Shown here: one piece after another, positions 60,557-64,000 of the stretch
Layout: every line of letters starts with the position of its first letter
Numbering within the stretch: position 1 is the stretch's first letter
From: Micrasema longulum
Taxonomy: Eukaryota; Arthropoda; Insecta; Trichoptera; Brachycentridae
Assembly: GCA_022494885.1 (NCBI GenBank)
Contig: JAGVSM010005059.1
Location: forward strand, 62,001 to 126,000
DNA: 64,000 bases
Reading direction: 5' to 3'
Notes under the pieces: model-generated
What the model was told of the DNA's origin: nothing
The model's input: only the letters and a program-made list of their open reading frames with translations
Database searches by the model: none
Program-made: the position numbers and the translations under genes

Positions 60557-60918
60557 TATGGTTAACTTATCGATTTTTTCTTGTAAATCATTCAAATCGT
60601 ACATGCTGTCGTTGATAACGTGTGGATTGGAGACGATAATGGTTTCAGTTAAAAATGTAGAGAGGCTCAAATGCACTGAACGATCCATTGAGAGATCCAT
60701 TCTTGGTATATGTTTAAGAGATAGAATAACAAATGATGAGATGAGGCGTAAAACAGTGGTGGATATCCAAAGTAAAAATGGCAATGGGCAGGGCATGTCG
60801 CATGGCAGGATGCCACAAGGTGGGCTCCTAGAGTTTTGAACTGGAGACCTTGAGAGAGAAAAAAAGGCGTCAGAGGACTTCAAAAGAGATGGGCCGTTGA
60901 AATAGCCCCTGTGGGGTG
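60557..60918 (+). pseudogene. RTE-like LINE fragment (LGISLRDR type)
   Basis: LITCGLETIMV, KCTERSIERSILGICLRDRI, TNDEMRRKTVV, then in other frames KMAMG-ACRMAG (from KWQWAGHVAR) and EKKRRQRTSKEMGR. The ER.MLG..LRDRI.N.E.RR.T.V.D......W.WAGHVAR order is a widespread RTE-type tail. Two frameshifts at least. Confidence 0.7.
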
Positions 60919-60924
60919 ATCGAA

Positions 60925-61700
60925 AAAAAAATCAAATTTTGAAGGCCTGGGAGTTAGATTTGTAAGCACTCTGACATTTCACGATCACATATAGGCAATC
61001 AGTGTTAACGCATTGAAGATGTTTGGATTCGTTCTGCGTACTGCCAGGGTTTTCGAAAATACCCGCGTACCGAAAACTCTTTTCAACTCCTCGGTGCAAA
61101 GTAGACTCGAGAGTGGCTCAATGATTTGGCGGCCACATGAAATGCTCTCTTATGATATACAAAATCCAAAGGAAGTTTCTGAGATATCTCTACATGAGAG
61201 AGCGCGAGTATTATACTTGGCTCTCTTCGACCGAGTTTCTCCGGGGTATGCTTGGTAACAACAGTTTAGAGACTAGAAGGAATGTGTATTTGATTACACA
61301 TGTCTATCGATTGTTACGCGGTATGGTCGATGATACAAGCCCTGAGATTATGACGAGCATTGGTTTGTAGTTCCTGATAATTACCTAAAACAGCGTCAGC
61401 ATGGATTATTTCATATTCCGATATGCAGGAGCACCCTGCCTGTTGAAAGGGCTTACGCTATGCTGAACAACATCGCTCTGGATGTTAATCTGTTCCATGT
61501 CTCCGAAGGAGTTTTCCGGAGCAGGATTCTCGTACTATTTAGACAAGAATCTTTCTTATGTATTTACAATATAAACGCCTTAAATTTTTGTTTGCAATGT
61601 ACATCTTATTTATTGTATTTAAGCTGTTTGTGATTTTCAAAGAACTGTCTAAGTGACCATCCACTCTCGGTGCAATAACACTATATTGTCTCGGGGCGAA
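60925..61700 (+). pseudogene. LINE C-terminal fragment, separate family
   Basis: LGVRFVSTLTFHDHI (after which a stop), NALKMFGFVLRTARVF, TLFNSSVQSRLESGSMIWRP, RKFLRYLYMRE, NNSLETRRNVYLITHVYRLL, RGMVDDTSPEIM, HIPICRSTLPVERAYAMLNN, FRSRILVLF. This is a Jockey/R1-type ORF2 end with several frameshifts and stops. It directly follows the RTE-like piece and is followed by L-C. Confidence 0.7.
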
Positions 61701-61802
61701 GCTCGCTCTTTCAGCAGGGCTTACATAATTTTCAGCTAGAGCACATCTCGTGTGTCAATCATGCTGGGCTCTATGTTAACTAGTTTTAGTTTTGTAAAAG
61801 TT

Positions 61803-62522
61803 GGACTATAAACTGACATACAACGAGCATATAGATAATACAGTAAATAAATCACTGAAATTACTTGGCTTCATTAACAGAATATCCTCTGATTTTACTA
61901 ATGTCCGTACAATCAAAACTCTTTATTGCTCAACTGTTCGCCCTCTTCTAGAATATGCCTCCGTGGTCTGGTCTCCATTCTATGTCAATCGCATAAATCA
62001 CATTGAATCAGTCCAACATCGCTTGTTTCGAAAAATAGCGTAGATGCTTGGACTAGAGAGAGATAATTATTCTTATCCTGAAATAGATTCAATGTTAAAT
62101 ATTTCTAGTCTACAAAAACGTAGAACTAATATTGACTCCATATATATGTTCGGCATACTAAATGGTATAATCGGTGTTCCATCATTACTGGGGCAAGTAA
62201 AATTCAATATTCCGACTCGTAGATTGAGAAACAATGAAGTACTGTTCATCGATCAGCATATAACAAACTATGGCCTTAATTCTCCAATGACCCGTCTTTG
62301 TCGTATTGTTAACTCAAGACAAGATCTGGACTTTTTTGGTTTAAGTTTACAACGATTTAAACGAGCACTAAATAAATCGTCCAGATCTTGTCTCGATGTC
62401 CCTTATGTTTGTCAATGCTTCTTTTTTTTTTTTTTTAATGTTTTTAAACTATTCTTTTATTGTAATATTTAAACCTTATTAATTGTATACATGGACAATG
62501 TCCGTTAATAAATAAATAAATA
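61803..62522 (+). mobile_element. L-C LINE, second copy
   Basis: From DYKLTYNEHIDNTVNKSLKL to FGLSLQRFKRALNKSSRSCL in one frame except for a single nonsense codon (TAG at 62,041-62,043 where the other copy has TGG, Trp). The 3' end has GGACAATGTCC (62,493-62,503) and AATAAATAAATAAATAAATG. Residue identity with 8,541-9,421 is about 96% by eye, so the family moved recently. 5'-truncated. Confidence 0.88.
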
Positions 62523-64000
62523 AATGAAACAGGCAAAAATCTGACTTTACAGACAACTGCTTACGAAACACAATACGGTTTGTTCTGCAAAAGTAGAAAA
62601 GTAGAGTACAGAAGAGGTCATCGGTTCATTATTTTAAAAATGTATTTTTGCACCACCTTCAAAGATTCTTTTCTGGTTTTGGTAGCTCCTCCCCAGCTCA
62701 ATATTCTATATGTTAATGTGGACTGTACAATAGCGAAACAAATTAATTTTAGTGTCCTGTAATCAATGGCGTTTCGTAATTCCTTGAAGACGTAACCCAG
62801 TTTTCTTATATTAGAGACATAGTCAATATGCCGTCATTAAGCCTTTTTTCCGTCCTTCTATACATTCTATTTTAGCGTGTATCTAAAAGTCGCGTGCTTG
62901 AAACTCCCATACATTTTATATTTGATAATCAATTAAATTATATTTGGTGAACGGAAGTGTGTCTAGTTGCAAGACAAGATGGCGTAATCAACTCAAATGC
63001 TGGGTAGGCTGCGTCTCGGGTCTTGGAGGCTTTATTGAGACACTTGATACTTAGTGGTTACATAAGAAACACACTTATACATTCATATTTGGTAAGAGTC
63101 AAACATCCACGCATTGTATTTGGCAAATTGAAAACCAATAACAAGTGATATTTAAGGCTGTGGCTGAGAAAAGGCGAGGAAATTATACGATTTTGCCATT
63201 TTGAAATACCGTTCATTCAAAATCACGCCATTTAAAAGTGAAAGAAATAATCATTTGATAAAAAACATTATTTAAAGTTTTATTTATTTACCACTTTATA
63301 TGCATTCTAGCTGACCTGACAGACAGACGTTGTCCTGCCCGAACGTTGGCTTGCCTTGGGAAAATACTTTATTGATAAGTTGGTACCTAGGTGTACTTGT
63401 TTGTGATTAAATTCCAAAACTAAAAATTGATGAAATTCAAATATTGAATTTAAGTAGGTACTTGTTTATGGTTGAATTCCGAAACATAAAATAAATGGTT
63501 GTTCAAAAATGGCATTTTTTTTGCAAACGTCAAACTCCGGTATTCTCTATAACAGAGGGGTGTACTTATGTAGGAATACAATTTTTATTCCATATCGACT
63601 ACAGTTTCCAGCTGGCCACGAAATTTAAGGCAATTTTTAGAAAAAATGAAACCTTAAACAAAACCAAAAAACTATTCATAAATACACGATGTGTTTAAGA
63701 CACCATTGCCCCAAAACACGCGATCAAAATTTTCATAAAATGTCAGGGCTGTCACTTGCCAATCTCCACCAAGCAGCTAGAATCGGTAGATTCTAAAAAA
63801 TAAATTGGCAGATTGCACATTTTTTCATTTACATGCGGTGTGGAAGGGGGCAAACACCGTGCCACGTTGCTCCAAAAACGTTTTTTTTCGTTTTCGTTGG
63901 GGGGAGGTAGCCACTGTTGGAGGCACCAGCTGATTTGGTTGATCGGTGAATAGCTCCCAAAATCGGAGATGGCAACACTGCACATACGTTATATACATCG
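62523..64000. other. No feature recognised up to the window edge
   Basis: No gene supported. 63,280-63,300 (TTTTATTTATTTACCACTTTA) resembles a LINE L-B tail end, but the sequence that follows (GCTGACCTGACAGACAGACG) is different and is not identified. Confidence 0.3.

Noticed and set aside
63280..63330. LINE L-B tail at the right end
   Set aside because: Only the TTTATTTATTTA..CACTTTATAT start agrees; the hairpin and following 3' UTR are absent.

Overview
This is an AT-rich eukaryotic window in which almost everything recognisable is transposable-element DNA. I found no host gene with confidence. The elements are of animal type, and an arthropod, most likely an insect, fits best: many 5'-truncated non-LTR retrotransposons (LINEs) with (AATA)n-type tails, RTE-like LINEs, an I-clade LINE with gag, endonuclease, RT and RNase H, tRNA-derived SINEs, Penelope-like elements (PLEs) with a GIY-YIG endonuclease, and short inverted-repeat DNA elements. 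The order of insect cannot be fixed from the sequence alone. Family labels below are mine: L-A, L-B, L-C, L-D, L-G, L-H, L-Q, L-R and L-T are LINE families; RTE-1 to RTE-3 are RTE-like families; S1 and S2 are SINEs; M is an abundant inverted-repeat element.

Layout. 0-6 kb: a PLE terminal fragment, a LINE inside a small inverted-repeat element, a TIR element with a second TIR element inside it, and three decayed RTE-1 copies. 6-16 kb: S1 SINE, LINE L-C inserted in its relative L-D, L-R, a 9-bp minisatellite, L-A split by an M element with an 8-bp duplication, and L-B. 16-24 kb: the best element of the window, a 5.5-kb I-clade LINE on the minus strand (17,821-23,331) with an intact gag ORF and an ORF2 broken only by two single-base homopolymer frameshifts. 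It lies inside the RT gene of an older LINE. 24-34 kb: M elements, L-A and L-B copies on both strands, a head-to-head PLE with a foldback element inside it, and RTE-1. 34-43 kb: S1 interrupted by a long palindrome, RTE-1 pieces including one with a twin-priming structure, a palindromic pair of PLE termini, and second copies of the elements at 0.45-2.5 kb. 43-52 kb: a CpG-rich patch, an ORF that could be a terminal exon (44,047-44,416, minus), M elements, SINEs and a complete short PLE insertion with a 10-bp target duplication (51,449-52,121). 52-64 kb: RTE-3, L-B, SINE pieces, several LINE 3' ends, a second young L-C copy, and about 1.5 kb with no recognised feature at the right edge.

How it works together. 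This is a nested archive rather than a pathway. Autonomous LINEs (I-clade, L-A to L-D) supply reverse transcriptase, and SINEs S1 and S2 presumably depend on such enzymes. Several unrelated LINE 3' ends carry a short hairpin just before the simple-repeat tail, a plausible RT recognition signal. PLE termini repeatedly occur as inverted pairs and carry hammerhead-ribozyme-like cores. Nesting and filled/empty site pairs inside the window give relative ages for many insertions.
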